A DNA stretch of 64,000 nucleotides from the NCBI GenBank assembly GCA_027493615.1, contig JAOSKK010000034.1, positions 62,001 through 126,000 of the forward strand, written 5' to 3'. The notes under the pieces were generated by a model, which did not search any database, was not told where the DNA came from, and saw only the letters and a program-made list of their open reading frames with translations. Shown here in pieces: positions 21,112-30,832 of the stretch; within the stretch, counting starts at the first letter, position 1; every line of letters begins with the position of its first letter. The stretch comes from Verrucomicrobiota bacterium. Lineage in GTDB: Bacteria > Verrucomicrobiota > Verrucomicrobiia > Limisphaerales > J093. Position numbers and translations under genes: made by a program.

Positions 21112-21359
21112 CTGGAACGGCCTTTCTTGAGGGCGCGATTGATCCGCTCAATGTCTGACTCGGTCTCCGGACGGTTGTGGGCACCGGCGAACAGGCGGTT
21201 GAACTCATCAATGTCCCGTTGCGCCGCTTCGCTCTCCAACCGGCGCAGTCCGTCGCGCATGACTTCGCTGATGTTGTTGTACCGGCCCAACCGGACTTGT
21301 TGCTCGACGAACCAGCCCTGCGCCTCCGTCACCGACACGTTGTACGTCTTGGTCGCCAT
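21108..21359 (-). CDS. ParD-like ribbon-helix-helix antitoxin
   Basis: An 83-residue protein starting MATKTYNVSVTEAQGWFVEQQV. The pattern ISEVMRDGLRRLE and the charged tail ERINRALKKGRSR match the short ParD/CC2985-type antitoxins that bind DNA as dimers and cover the toxin with the C-terminus. Its stop overlaps the PIN start by four bases. ParD-like proteins usually accompany RelE/ParE toxins, so the PIN partner is a mild mismatch. Confidence 0.78.
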   Translation of the reverse strand: MATKTYNVSVTEAQGWFVEQQVRLGRYNNISEVMRDGLRRLESEAAQRDIDEFNRLFAGAHNRPETESDIERINRALKKGRSR

Positions 21360-21601
21360 GCCGGCCAGTCTAGGCACTCAGCATTAGATGCCAAACTTTG
21401 GTGCCGCGCAGCCGGAAAGAGGGTGGCCCCCGACACCACCCACAGTCTCGCGCCGCCACCGCAAGACCCACGGCGGACACCGGCCCTGTAAGGTTCGCCC
21501 CGAGTTGCTTCTGATCAGGAGTGACATCGGGCCTTCGACCCTTCCCCCGTGGGACAGTGCCGGGGGCTCGACGCAATACAGCAACAACACCGTACCAACG
21601 T

Positions 21602-22060
21602 ATGAAACGAATCGCGCAAACCCTCCTGACCGGCCTGACGGCCACCCCCCTGGCCCTGAGCCTCGTTGTCACCGCCGCGCTGCCGCCGGGTGCCGCCCCC
21701 GTCACCCTCAGCTTCGAGAAGTGCCTGGCGGACCCCAACACCGGCCTGTTCATCGGCACGGTTTCGGGCGAGTGCGGCGACGGCTCCGTCGTTTACGAGA
21801 CCCTCCGCTTCGACGCCAGCCAGGCCGTGTGGGAACTCGAAGGCTGGTACCAGATCACCACCGCCGACTGTTCCTTCACGGCGCATTGCGCCGGCAAGGC
21901 CAACACCCACAACGGCGTGATTGTGCTGAACGGTGAGGTCACTGTGGACTCCGCGGACTTCGCCGGCGCCCGGGTTCAGGTCCGGGCCCAGTTGCTCATC
22001 GGGGAAAACTCCCTGTGCTCCGCCGGCACGATCACGCTCACGCCGGGCGGCACCGACTAA
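21602..22060 (+). CDS. Small secreted protein of unknown function
   Basis: 152 residues with a clear signal peptide (MKRIAQTLLTGLTATPLALS). The mature part is beta-rich with four or five Cys (FEKCLAD, GECGDGS, ADCSFTAHCAGK, SLCSAG), suggesting a disulfide-bonded extracytoplasmic domain. No family is recognised. It lies 56 bases before the helical-repeat gene on the same strand; a shared role is not indicated. Confidence 0.55.
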   Translation: MKRIAQTLLTGLTATPLALSLVVTAALPPGAAPVTLSFEKCLADPNTGLFIGTVSGECGDGSVVYETLRFDASQAVWELEGWYQITTADCSFTAHCAGKANTHNGVIVLNGEVTVDSADFAGARVQVRAQLLIGENSLCSAGTITLTPGGTD

Positions 22061-22116
22061 CTCATCCGCGGGGTATGAACGCCGTTGTCATACGTCCCCT
22101 GGTATGACATGGCGGC

Positions 22117-24479
22117 ATGCGAACCAAAGGAGGCTTTGCCAACACCACGGGGAATCCGGTCCGACGGCTGACCGACCCGCCGTTCATCAACGACTGCCTG
22201 GCGCCAGGCAACAACCCCTTGCAACCGCAGAAGGGGGCCCTCGTGGCTTCGGTCAGGCCGCTGGACCGGCGTTTGCACGCCATGGGTTTCGACCGGCTGG
22301 ATCAGGTCTGCCTGAGCGAGCGGTTCCGCTGCTCCGGCTGATTCCGTGGTGGCGGCTGTGGCCTCGACGGGCCCGATACAACACCCTCGAAGGCTCCGCG
22401 GCATCCGTCCTGCCGGCGGTGACGGTGGGCGGGCTCGACTTGCAGCCCACGGCACCGGTGGGCCAGGCGGTCTTCGCCGCCCTGTTACCGCTCTGCGACA
22501 CGGAGGATCCGGTCGCACAATGGCTGGAATGGGGAACGGGCCTATTGGTCGAGGAGTCCTACCCGGGCATGGGGACGTTGGCCGTGGTGTTGGAGCATCT
22601 GTTGCAGGATCGGTCCCTGGACGAGCGAACGGCGGCATGGTCAACCCTCCTGCGCAGTGCCTTCGATCGGGAGGGCGTCCTCGGACGCCCGGGGTCGACC
22701 AGCCCCTTGCGCTGTTGGAAGCCATCGGCCGCAGCGGGATCCGTTCATTGGCACAGGGGGTCTTACCGGCCCTCGGGCATTCTGACTTGGAAGTCGTCCT
22801 GTCCGCCCTGGCCTGCCTCGTCCGGCTCGGCGTACCCAACGATGAACTGCCCTCGGAACGACTCCTCAACCAGGTGCAGACGGGACTGGTAACCCATGTG
22901 CGCTGGGCGCTGGCCTTCCTTGAAGGCGGAGACCTGGACATGCTCACCGCTCTGCTGCGTCATCCGGGCTGGGGCGAGCGGCTTCAGGCCCACCGGTTGG
23001 TCGAGGCCCTGCTGTCCCGTGCCGACCTCCAACTCCCTCCGGGCCTGACCAGTGTGGCGAGCCTGGCGGAGTTGCTCCTGACGGAACTCGAACACGAGGC
23101 GGATCCGGATGTGATCCGCTGCCTGGCGGTACCGTTGGGCCTGGCCCTGCGCCAAGGCGGCGAAAGCCAGCAGGCGATGACCCTGACCCGGGCCGGGACG
23201 CTGACGGAGCCCGCCCGCCTGACCAGCCTGCTCAACGCCCTGCTCATCGCCGACCTTCCGGAAGGGCACCTGGCGAACCTCGAGAAACTGCGACCGAAAG
23301 CGCTCACGATGGGAGCGGATGTCCTCCACGCCTTGAACCGGGTGGCCATGGCACTGGGCAGTGCCTCCGGAACGCCGAGGGATTGGCTGGAAGCGTCCGT
23401 GGTCGTCCTGGTCCAACTCGGCGTCGTCCGGCTGCCGAAAACGGTCCAGCCCTGGTTCGACGCCCCCGAACGCTGTCCCCAGGAAGCAGTCACGGCCTGG
23501 CTCCTCGAGCGCCCGGCGGCGGGATTGCCGCTCACCTTTGCGGCGGCCTATCTCCTGGCTCATCCCACGTTCGTCACGGTCCTCGAGCGAATCTGGACCG
23601 AAGCGGCTGACAAACGCAACGCCGAGGTCCTGGCAGGGGGTGGGCGGCCTGCTCGCCGGGGCGCCCGAGGACTGTGGTGTCAGTCCGGCGGAGTTACGGT
23701 GTTGTCTGGGCCCCCGGCTCGGCGGGGCGCTGGAGGAGTCGCCGGTCATGCTCGGGCAACTGCTTGGATTGCTGATGACGCAGGAGAAGGATGTCCATCA
23801 GTCTGCCTTGGAACTCCTCGAGAGCACCTCGCTGACGGGCCGGGCAATCGCCTGGGCCTGTCACCGGGCACTCAAACGGCGACAACCCCGGTTCGATGCC
23901 CGCCAGGCTTTCCTGGAAGGTTGGCGGCCGCCGACGGTGCCGCCGACAGTTCTCGAACTGGTCCCCACCACACTGCGACCGTGGTTCGCAGAGCAGGCCC
24001 CACCTCCAGCCCATCCCGTGCGGATTCTCACCGCCCTGCACCAGCCCGACGACCGCAGCAAGCGTTGGGTCCAGCAATGCCTCACCTGGGACCAACCAGA
24101 AGCTGTCCGGCGAACCTTCGAACCGGTGGATGCCACCACCCTGGCCGGTCACTTTTTCCAAGCCTCGTCCTCGGTCTTGCCATGGGCACGGGAGTTGGCC
24201 GGGCGATTGGCTGCCGGCGTCGGGACCAGGCTCCTGGACGGGGGACAGGGAGACGAGGTCCTTCAACGGGTTCTGTTGCTGGCCGCTCACGACCCGGAAG
24301 CCGCGGTGCGGCTCAGCGCCCGCCAGGCCGCCGAATCGCTCGGCATTGCCAGCCAACTCCCTCCCGCTGAGCCGGCTCCGGCTGGCCAGCCTGCCTCATC
24401 CGATGGCACCCCGGATGGCCCGGACGACGTGGATCTGGAGGCTTTGCTCCGTGACTGCGATTTCAATGGCAACTTCTAA
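22117..24479 (+). CDS. Large helical-repeat (HEAT-like) protein, first gene of the MoxR-vWA cluster (three frame breaks)
   Basis: About 787 codons when the frames at 22117-22335, to about 22690, to about 23640 and to 24479 are joined. The sequence is almost wholly alpha-helical and Leu/Ala-rich, with repeats such as VLSALACLVRLGVPNDELPS, LGLLMTQEKDVHQSALELLE and VQQCLTWDQPEAVRRTFEPVD, and an acidic C-terminus (GPDDVDLEALLRDCDF). No enzyme motif is visible. I infer a scaffold or substrate adaptor for the ATPase that follows, because the ATPase start overlaps or nearly touches its stop. I recognise no named family. Confidence 0.6.
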
Positions 24480-24489
24480 CACCAAACCC

Positions 24490-25970
24490 ATGCCTCCCTC
24501 GACGCCCTGTACACCCGTCCCCCTCAAGGGACAGCGCATCCTGTTGCGTGGTTTGGATAGCCTGCAGGAAACCCAGGCTCGAGCCTCATTGCTCGCCGAA
24601 GGCTATCATGTGGCCACCTCCTGGCTCTGGCTGACATTCTCGTCACGGGAGATGGCAATGCCGGTGCCGCAATCGAGGCGGCCCAGAAAGCCGGACTTCC
24701 GGTGCTGCCATGGTCGGAGTTCAGCAACCACCTGGCCCCAACGGCGCCTCTGGCGATCACGGATTCCACCTGCCACCCCGCCGTGGAGATCGGCGAGGAG
24801 TTCGTGCGCATCCTTGACCAGCAACTCCCTCGGGTCCGCAGCCACAGCCGCTTGGTGCCCGCCGCCGATCCGTTCCGCCATCTCTGCCACGATGCCTGCC
24901 TGCTGCGCAACGCACGGACGGTGGCGCTGGGGGCCCGCTACGGAATGCCCGTCCTCCTCGAGGGAGATACCTCCGCCTCCAAGACCACCGCCATCGCCTG
25001 GGTGGCTCACCTGATCGGTCAACCGGTGTTACGCCTGAACCTCCATGGGCAGACCGACACCGGCGAACTCGTCGGGCGCTATGTCCCCAATACCGCTCCC
25101 GCTGGGAGCACCCATCCCCATCGGGTTCCGGCCGCCAGCGCTGCCCGATTCACGTATGTCCCCACCCCCCTCGACTCCCCCACCGCATGGAACAAGTGGG
25201 ATGGAGTCGGCCCGGAAGCGCACGCCACTGTGCCCCCGTGGATCTTCAAAGAGGGAGGTGTCCCGCAGGGGATGCGCCATGGCTGGTGGGTTCTCCTGGA
25301 CGAGATCAACCTGGCGGAACCACAGGTCCTCGAGCGCCTCAATCCGGTGCTCGAATCCCCCCCTTCCCTGGTGCTCAGTGAGGGTGACGGCACCGTCTTC
25401 GGCGCCGGAGGCAGCGTCTCAATCGACCCCGGCTTCCGGCTCTTCGCCACGATGAATCCGGCAGAATACGCAGGTCGGTCGGCCCTCAGCACCGCCTTCC
25501 GGGACCGCTGGTTGGTCTGGCACCAGGCCGAGGCGCCAGGAGAATCCACCTTCGCTGCCATGCTGCACCGCCTCGTGTTCGGCGAGCATCCCGAGTTCCT
25601 CTTCCGTGGCCGACGCTACCAGTCCCCTCGGTCAACGCCGGCCTTTCCCTGCCTGGCCGGCCTTGCAGGGATTCGTGATTTGTTGCCCCGTCTGGCCATG
25701 TTCCATGCCTCCCTGAGCCAGGCCAGCGGCATGGGCGGCGCCGTCCCAACCCTGGGACGTGTCCGAAAGGAACGCTATGTCTTCACCCGCCGCTCCTTGC
25801 TGACCTGCCTGCGGTTGCTCGAAACCGCCGTCCGGGAAGACCCGGCCACCTCACTCGAGCACCACCTCCGGGAGACCATCGAGGTCGCCTATCTCGGCCG
25901 GCTGCGGGATGGCGTGGATCGCCCGGCGGCCGTGACTCTGCTCCGGGCGGCAGGCTTGGCCGAGCGATGA
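24490..25970 (+). CDS. MoxR/midasin-type AAA+ ATPase with N-terminal BRCT-like domain (one frame break)
   Basis: Start ATG at 24490, with an in-frame alternative at 24466 inside the previous gene. Residues 10-80 (LKGQRILLRGLDSLQETQA, then LADILVTGDGNAGAA and AGLPVLPWSEF) follow the BRCT pattern of NAD-ligase and RFC proteins. A missing C near 24620 splits this domain. The AAA_5 module has Walker A GDTSASKTT (24967-24993), in which Ser replaces the last Gly; Walker B VLLDEINLAEPQVLERLN; sensor FATMNPAEY; and FRDRWLVWHQ. This is the MoxR/CobS/midasin class, which usually remodels a vWA partner or its cargo. The stop overlaps the vWA start as ATGA. Confidence 0.82.
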
Positions 25971-27739
25971 CTGACTCCATGGACCATCCAGAACATCAAG
26001 TCCTGCGGGCCCCAGCCCCCGCCCGGCCCCCACGCCGATCTCGGCGGAGATGTGGCCCGCCGACCCCGCTCGTCGGACCGCACCGGGGAGAAGGCGAGGC
26101 ACGCTTTGTCGAGGAACTGGAACAACTCGCTCGCCTGGCAGCATTCCGGCCCGACCTCCGTCTCGTCGTGTGTGAGTCCCAGAGCGGCTGGAGCTTCAAT
26201 TGGCAGACCGGCATCATCTCGGTGGATGGTGGACGGCTGGCCGGCGAGTCAGCCGATTTCAACCGCGGCCTGGTCCTGCACGAGAGCGCCCACGCCGCCA
26301 TCACCCGGCTCCACTCCATCGTTCCCGCGGAGACGCTGCGCAACCCGCTGTTGTTCGCCCTGCTCAACACGATCGAGGACGTGCGACTCGAGACCTGGAT
26401 GCAGCTCCGCTTCCCGGGCTGCCAGCCTTGGGTGAGGGAGTACAACGACCGACTCTTTCAACCCTTCCGGACAACCGTCCATGGCCCACCCGCAGCGCAG
26501 TTCATCGGTGCCCTGCTCGCCCGTTGGTGGTTCGGGGCTGTCCCGGAGACCGTGGAGACAGACGTCCGTCTGGCCATCGAAGAGGTTTGGCCGGCCGTGG
26601 AGCGGGTCCTGCAGGCTTTGCCTCCAGCCCCGGACGCGCTGGACTTCATCGCAGACGCCTACCTGCGAAGCCCTGTATCCCGGTGCTACACGGTGTCGGA
26701 CGTCCTCGACCCGCCCGCCCCGCTCGAACAAGCCATGCGGTTGGCGCAGTACCAGATGTGGTCCCTGGTGCACCAGCACATCCTGCCGGTCTATCTCCGG
26801 CTGCTGCAACCCGGCGACGCCCAGAGCCAACCCTTCCTGGCATGGCGATCTCTGCTGGTGGAAACCCTCCGGCAGCGCGGTGCGACAGACCAGCCCACCG
26901 CAGCCACGAGGACTTCCCGCCGGTTGGGGGGTGGCCCGGACGCACCCTGGGAACCCGGCACTCTCGACCCCTACCTCGCCTCCTGGCAGCAACAATACGC
27001 CGCCATCGAAGCCATTGCCGGCCTGCTGCTGCAATGGTTCCACGCCCATCACCGGCTCCGCTGGCAGCGTCGCTGTTGTTCGGGCCCTCGCCTGGACGTG
27101 CGCCTGGCCATGCAGTCGGAGGCCGATCCACGACTCCACGATCAGTTGTGGATCCGCCCCATGCTCCCGCACCAGATCGATCCTCACTTCAGCCTGGTGA
27201 TCGATCGCAGCGGTTCCATGAGAGGACGGAAGATAGAGCAGACCTTTCACGCCACGGTCCTGCTCACCGAAGTCTGCCAGCGAGTGGGCGTGCGGCTCGA
27301 CCTGTACGCCTTTGCCCACGAAACCGAGTGTCTGCTCCAACACCACGAGCCGCTCACACCCCGGGTCCGCGCCCGTCTCGCAGCACTTCCGGCGGCAGTC
27401 GGGGGCGAGACCAACCTCTCCGACGCCCTCGCCCAGGTCGCCGACCGGGCCGCCTCCCTGCCGTTTGCCGATCGCTTCGTCTGGGTGCTGACCGACGGGG
27501 AACCCAACGACGCTGAATCAGCCCGGCAACAGGTGGCCCGGATGGAGGCCGATGGCATTCATGTGGTCGGCCTGGGCCTGGGCTCCTGGACCCACGGCGT
27601 GCGGGATCTCTTCCCGGTCAGCGTGGTCAACGTCGACGCTGCCCAACTTCCCGGGGCGCTGGGCTCCCTCTTGGTCCGGTCGTTGACGGGACCGGCGGTA
27701 ACCCCGTGGCGAGCCTATTCCAGCAATGTCATGAGCTGA
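25967..27739 (+). CDS. Zincin-like plus von Willebrand A protein, partner of the AAA+ ATPase
   Basis: A 590-residue intact protein. The N-terminal half has LHESAHAAITRL (26279 on), an HExxH zinc-site pattern, followed about 30 residues later by LNTIEDVRLE, as in CobT/DUF2201-type vWA proteins with metallopeptidase-like domains. The C-terminal vWA domain has the MIDAS residues DRSGSM (Asp at residue 413), GGETNLSDAL and VLTDGEPND. Pairing of a MoxR-class ATPase with such a vWA protein resembles CobS-CobT and other chelatase or complex-assembly pairs. The last 25 bases overlap the 3' end of the convergent small gene. Confidence 0.85.
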   Translation: MTDSMDHPEHQVLRAPAPARPPRRSRRRCGPPTPLVGPHRGEGEARFVEELEQLARLAAFRPDLRLVVCESQSGWSFNWQTGIISVDGGRLAGESADFNRGLVLHESAHAAITRLHSIVPAETLRNPLLFALLNTIEDVRLETWMQLRFPGCQPWVREYNDRLFQPFRTTVHGPPAAQFIGALLARWWFGAVPETVETDVRLAIEEVWPAVERVLQALPPAPDALDFIADAYLRSPVSRCYTVSDVLDPPAPLEQAMRLAQYQMWSLVHQHILPVYLRLLQPGDAQSQPFLAWRSLLVETLRQRGATDQPTAATRTSRRLGGGPDAPWEPGTLDPYLASWQQQYAAIEAIAGLLLQWFHAHHRLRWQRRCCSGPRLDVRLAMQSEADPRLHDQLWIRPMLPHQIDPHFSLVIDRSGSMRGRKIEQTFHATVLLTEVCQRVGVRLDLYAFAHETECLLQHHEPLTPRVRARLAALPAAVGGETNLSDALAQVADRAASLPFADRFVWVLTDGEPNDAESARQQVARMEADGIHVVGLGLGSWTHGVRDLFPVSVVNVDAAQLPGALGSLLVRSLTGPAVTPWRAYSSNVMS

Positions 27740-27900
27740 TTCCCGTAGCCGACCAGGCCACCGCCGGGACGGATGGTGATATCGGGACCCACAAGGTAGA
27801 TCCCGAGCAGCCGCGCCCCGGGTGCATACAGTTCGATACGATGTGGCAGCTCTTTGAGATAGCCACGCAACCTGCCGCCTGGGCCCAGAATTGGTTTCAT
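27715..27900 (-). CDS. Small Gly-rich repeat protein (GPGGRLxGY repeats)
   Basis: A 61-residue protein built of three short repeats: GPGGRLRGYL, APGARLLGIY and RPGGGLVGYG. Its start overlaps the stop of the upstream gene as ATGA, and its 3' end overlaps the convergent vWA gene by 25 bases. The repeats suggest small beta-hairpins that could bind a partner protein. I do not know a function. The strict overlap at both ends argues that it is translated. Confidence 0.6.
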   Translation of the reverse strand: MKPILGPGGRLRGYLKELPHRIELYAPGARLLGIYLVGPDITIRPGGGLVGYGNQLMTLLE

Positions 27901-28706
27901 ATTTGTACCTCGAGATGCGCGGTCACGGCGGCAACGCGTGTGCCTGGACCTCGATTGGAACCGTGAACGAGCAAAGGCTTCTCTGCCGCCGCAAAGGCAG
28001 CGGCGCAGGCTGCCAGCACGGCGTCTGATACAGGCAGACTGGAACCGTTCTCCACCGGGCAATGCACGACGGCAAAACCCTGACGGCGATACCAGTCACG
28101 CAAGCCTCCTGGCACCCCATCGTAATAGGCCAACTCGGATTGATCGAGCAGGCACAAGATCGATTTGGCGCCCGCCAGCCTGCCCCTGTCACACCAAGCG
28201 ATCACTTCGCCCTCGCCAACGGTCGTCGCGGGGTAGCCCGGTCGGGTGGTGGAAAGCAACTGCTCACGGAGCCAGCAACGGAACTCCTGCCAGTCGACCC
28301 TTGATCCCTCGACACGGAGAAAATCAAGATAGCCACCGCAGTACTCCGAGGAGAAGAGGCTAAATGTGAGCGTGGGCCACCGCGTCCCCATGGCGCGCAG
28401 GAATCTGAGCGGCGGCGCCCACTTGCTCTCGAACCGGTAGTTCAGACGTCCGGGCACATCCGCTGTCAACTCACTCTCCACGGCGCCGTAGCGGCATCCC
28501 CAATGCTCCTCCTCCCAGAGATGCTGAGCCTCCTCGTCGCCAGCCTTGACCAAGTCCGACGGAAGTGGCCGGAGGCGGTGAAAGCTCAGAACACTTGCAT
28601 CCGAGTCTGGCTCGCTTGAACCCGGACCGGCGGCGCTTGCTTTGAACGCCGCTACGTCCATCACCGGTCCGGTGACTACCAAGGTGTTGTCGCACCAGTT
28701 TGCCAT
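27897..28706 (-). CDS. Api92-like domain fused to a catalytically dead dual-specificity-phosphatase-like domain
   Basis: 269 residues. The N-terminus MANWCDNTLVVTGP and the following WGCRYGAVESEL, FESKWAPPLRFLRAMG and FSLFSSEYCGGYLDF match the Api92/DUF1281-like phage and plasmid proteins. The C-terminal half (AKSILCLLDQSELAYYDGVPG ... EKPLLVHGSNRGPGTRV) is homologous to the neighbouring phosphatase-like gene. Where that protein has the CX5R loop, this one has Gly for the catalytic Cys and Gly at the Arg position. I infer a pseudo-phosphatase that may bind a phosphorylated or nucleotide ligand, or regulate its paralogue. It starts 34 bases after the paralogue's stop. Confidence 0.68.
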   Translation of the reverse strand: MANWCDNTLVVTGPVMDVAAFKASAAGPGSSEPDSDASVLSFHRLRPLPSDLVKAGDEEAQHLWEEEHWGCRYGAVESELTADVPGRLNYRFESKWAPPLRFLRAMGTRWPTLTFSLFSSEYCGGYLDFLRVEGSRVDWQEFRCWLREQLLSTTRPGYPATTVGEGEVIAWCDRGRLAGAKSILCLLDQSELAYYDGVPGGLRDWYRRQGFAVVHCPVENGSSLPVSDAVLAACAAAFAAAEKPLLVHGSNRGPGTRVAAVTAHLEVQI

Positions 28707-28740
28707 AGGTCATCGCATGTGTCCTGGTCGGCCCTCTGGC

Positions 28741-29670
28741 CTATCCGCCCTCCGGAGCACCGCCGGGTTGGTCGGCCATCCCGTGAAAGTACCGAACTCC
28801 ATGCAGCGGGCGGGGGACAGCCTTCCTCGCCTGGCGGATGGCTTTCCGCGCCTCCGCCATGAAATTCCGTTCCGCCGGACCGTCCGGGCGTCGCTCTTGG
28901 AATTCCGCCGCATAGGCGCGATGCCGGGCGGGCAGCCGCCCCGCCGAGAAGAGCCGGCAGAAGGCCAGGAACTTCAGCCTGCAGATGGGGCAGCGTGCGT
29001 GGCTGGCCCGGACCTCGTCGATCTCGTCCAGATACTGTGCGAGATGCTCCCGGTTGACTTCGGGCAGAAGCGCCCCCAGCCGACCGTAGTCCGCCAAGCC
29101 CGACCGGCCCCGCCTGATCGCACAGCACCTCGTGTGATCGGCGTGAGAGTTCCGGATCAACCGCAGGATCTCCCGATGCTGTGAATCACTGGGCGCGCGG
29201 GTGGATGCCTCCGAAAACCGCCGCTCCAGGAACCGCACCGCTTCACCGCTTCGGATTTGCCCAAACAGGCAATGGACGACCAAGGGCTTCTCCAGGTCCT
29301 CGTATGCTGTCAGGATCGCCCGCCGTTCCGCTTCGGTGAGTACGGGGTCCCGGTCGGGCACCACGGGCACAGACACGGCCTGCAAGCCTCGCTGACGGTA
29401 CCGCCCGAGCAACCCACCGGGGACGTTCTCAAACCAGGCCAACTCCCGCTCGCTCAGCAAGCAGAGGACGGAACGGATGCCGTGCCGCCGCACCGCCCCG
29501 ATCCACTCGTCGACCCCCAGTTTGAGATCGTCATCATCCGACTCACTCGCCGGGGCGCAAGCCCGAGCCAGTTCCAGTGGAGCGACCCACTCCCGGAAAG
29601 GTTCTCCCACCGGGACCGCTGGGTGCCCGGGGTGCATACGCTGCATTGGGCGATCACGGACTGTTTGCAT
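28741..29670 (-). CDS. Dual-specificity/tyrosine-phosphatase-like protein with intact CX5R loop
   Basis: 309 residues. The phosphatase loop is VVHCLFGQIRSGEAV with the catalytic Cys at residue 134 and Arg six positions later. Upstream, RSVLCLLSERELAWFENVPGG and the spacing fit the core beta-alpha unit of cysteine phosphatases. The C-terminal part has a possible zinc site (HARCPICRLKFLAFC) and a basic helix. The start ATG at 29670 lies 37 bases after the WYL regulator. The target may be a phosphoprotein, RNA 5' phosphate or nucleotide; the sequence does not say. Confidence 0.7.
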   Translation of the reverse strand: MQTVRDRPMQRMHPGHPAVPVGEPFREWVAPLELARACAPASESDDDDLKLGVDEWIGAVRRHGIRSVLCLLSERELAWFENVPGGLLGRYRQRGLQAVSVPVVPDRDPVLTEAERRAILTAYEDLEKPLVVHCLFGQIRSGEAVRFLERRFSEASTRAPSDSQHREILRLIRNSHADHTRCCAIRRGRSGLADYGRLGALLPEVNREHLAQYLDEIDEVRASHARCPICRLKFLAFCRLFSAGRLPARHRAYAAEFQERRPDGPAERNFMAEARKAIRQARKAVPRPLHGVRYFHGMADQPGGAPEGG

Positions 29671-29707
29671 AATCGCGATAGTGCCAGTGTGGGTGTGACA
29701 ACGATGG

Positions 29708-30829
29708 TCAGGGCCCGCTTTCGGGGTCGCCAACCCCTGGTGGTTGCGCCGGTTGCTCCTCATGGTCAGGCTCCCCGCACCGCGGGGCTTGGTAGCGCGC
29801 CTGCACAGCCCGCGCCGCGGCGACCACACGATCAGCCAGCGCTTGTGGCCGGAGCACCGTGGCGTGGCCCCCCAACTGAGGACCCAGGACTCGATCTCTT
29901 CCAGGCCACTCAGGCGGAAGGTGATGCGCATCGCGCCCCCGGTAACTCCTCCACCTGCTGGCTGCTGTGCCAGCGTCGTCCCCGCAGAACATCGGCCGCC
30001 CAACAGTCCAAGGCGACCTCAACCTCGACCTCCGCATCGCCTTCTGTCTTGAAGATCCCGAAGCTGCCGCGCAAGTGGTCCTCGATCCGGAAGCCGGCGG
30101 GGCGTTCAAAGGTCCCGTCGTCGATCTCCAACTCCTGCATCCGCGCCAGGACGAACGTGCGAAGCGCCCCCCGCCACGGATCCCAGCCCACCACGTACCA
30201 CCGCTGATGGGCGCAGACCAACTGGTAAGGGTGCAGCGACCGCTCCGCGATTTCCTGGGTGGCGAACTTGCGATACCTGAACCGCAGGGGACGGCACTGC
30301 TGGACGGCGCGCAGCACGATTTGGAAATCCTCTTCATCGGGTTCTTCCGTGCCGGGCAGGCGCAGAAGGATGGTGTCCCCGAGATCGAGGACATGGAACA
30401 CGGCTTCCTGGTCGAGATCACTGGTCAGCTTCTCGAACGCCGCCTGCAACGGTCGGGCGAAGGAGTCCCGCCGTATTGCGCCACCGTCTTCTGCGCCACC
30501 AGCAGCGCAAAGAGCTCGGCCTCGCTCACGGTGACGCCGGGAAAATGTTCGACGGGTCGGGTGTAGTAGTAGCCGCGCTGGCGGGGCTCGTACTCAATCG
30601 GCAACCGCAACTGCTCCTGCATGAACTGAATGTCCCGATGCACCGTGCGCCAGCTCACCTCCATCTCCTCGCCAAGCTTCCGGCAGTTGGGCATCCCCCC
30701 GCGCTTCAGTTGCTCGTGGATGTAGAGCATCCGCCGGATCGGAGGCCGGCTTTGAGGCAGATCGGCAACCTCCCGCACGCGACCTCGGCTGGTTTCCTCG
30801 ACAGTTCTCATACACGCGAGACAGTCCAT
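29708..30829 (-). CDS. WYL-domain transcriptional regulator (frame breaks)
   Basis: An N-terminal winged helix (MLYIHEQLKRGGMPNCRKLG, then VSWRTVHRDIQFMQEQLRLP), followed by the WYL core (LRFRYRKFATQEIAERSLHPYQL, QRWYVVGWD) and a C-terminal WCX region (RITFRLSGLEEIESWVLSWG). Frames change near 30465, 29945 and 29875. WYL proteins sense nucleotides or nucleic acid and often repress or activate phage-defence operons and DNA-repair genes. This gene starts 3 bases after the recD stop and is followed closely by the two phosphatase-like genes, so it may regulate the whole minus-strand transcript. Confidence 0.82.
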
Positions 30830-30832
30830 CCC

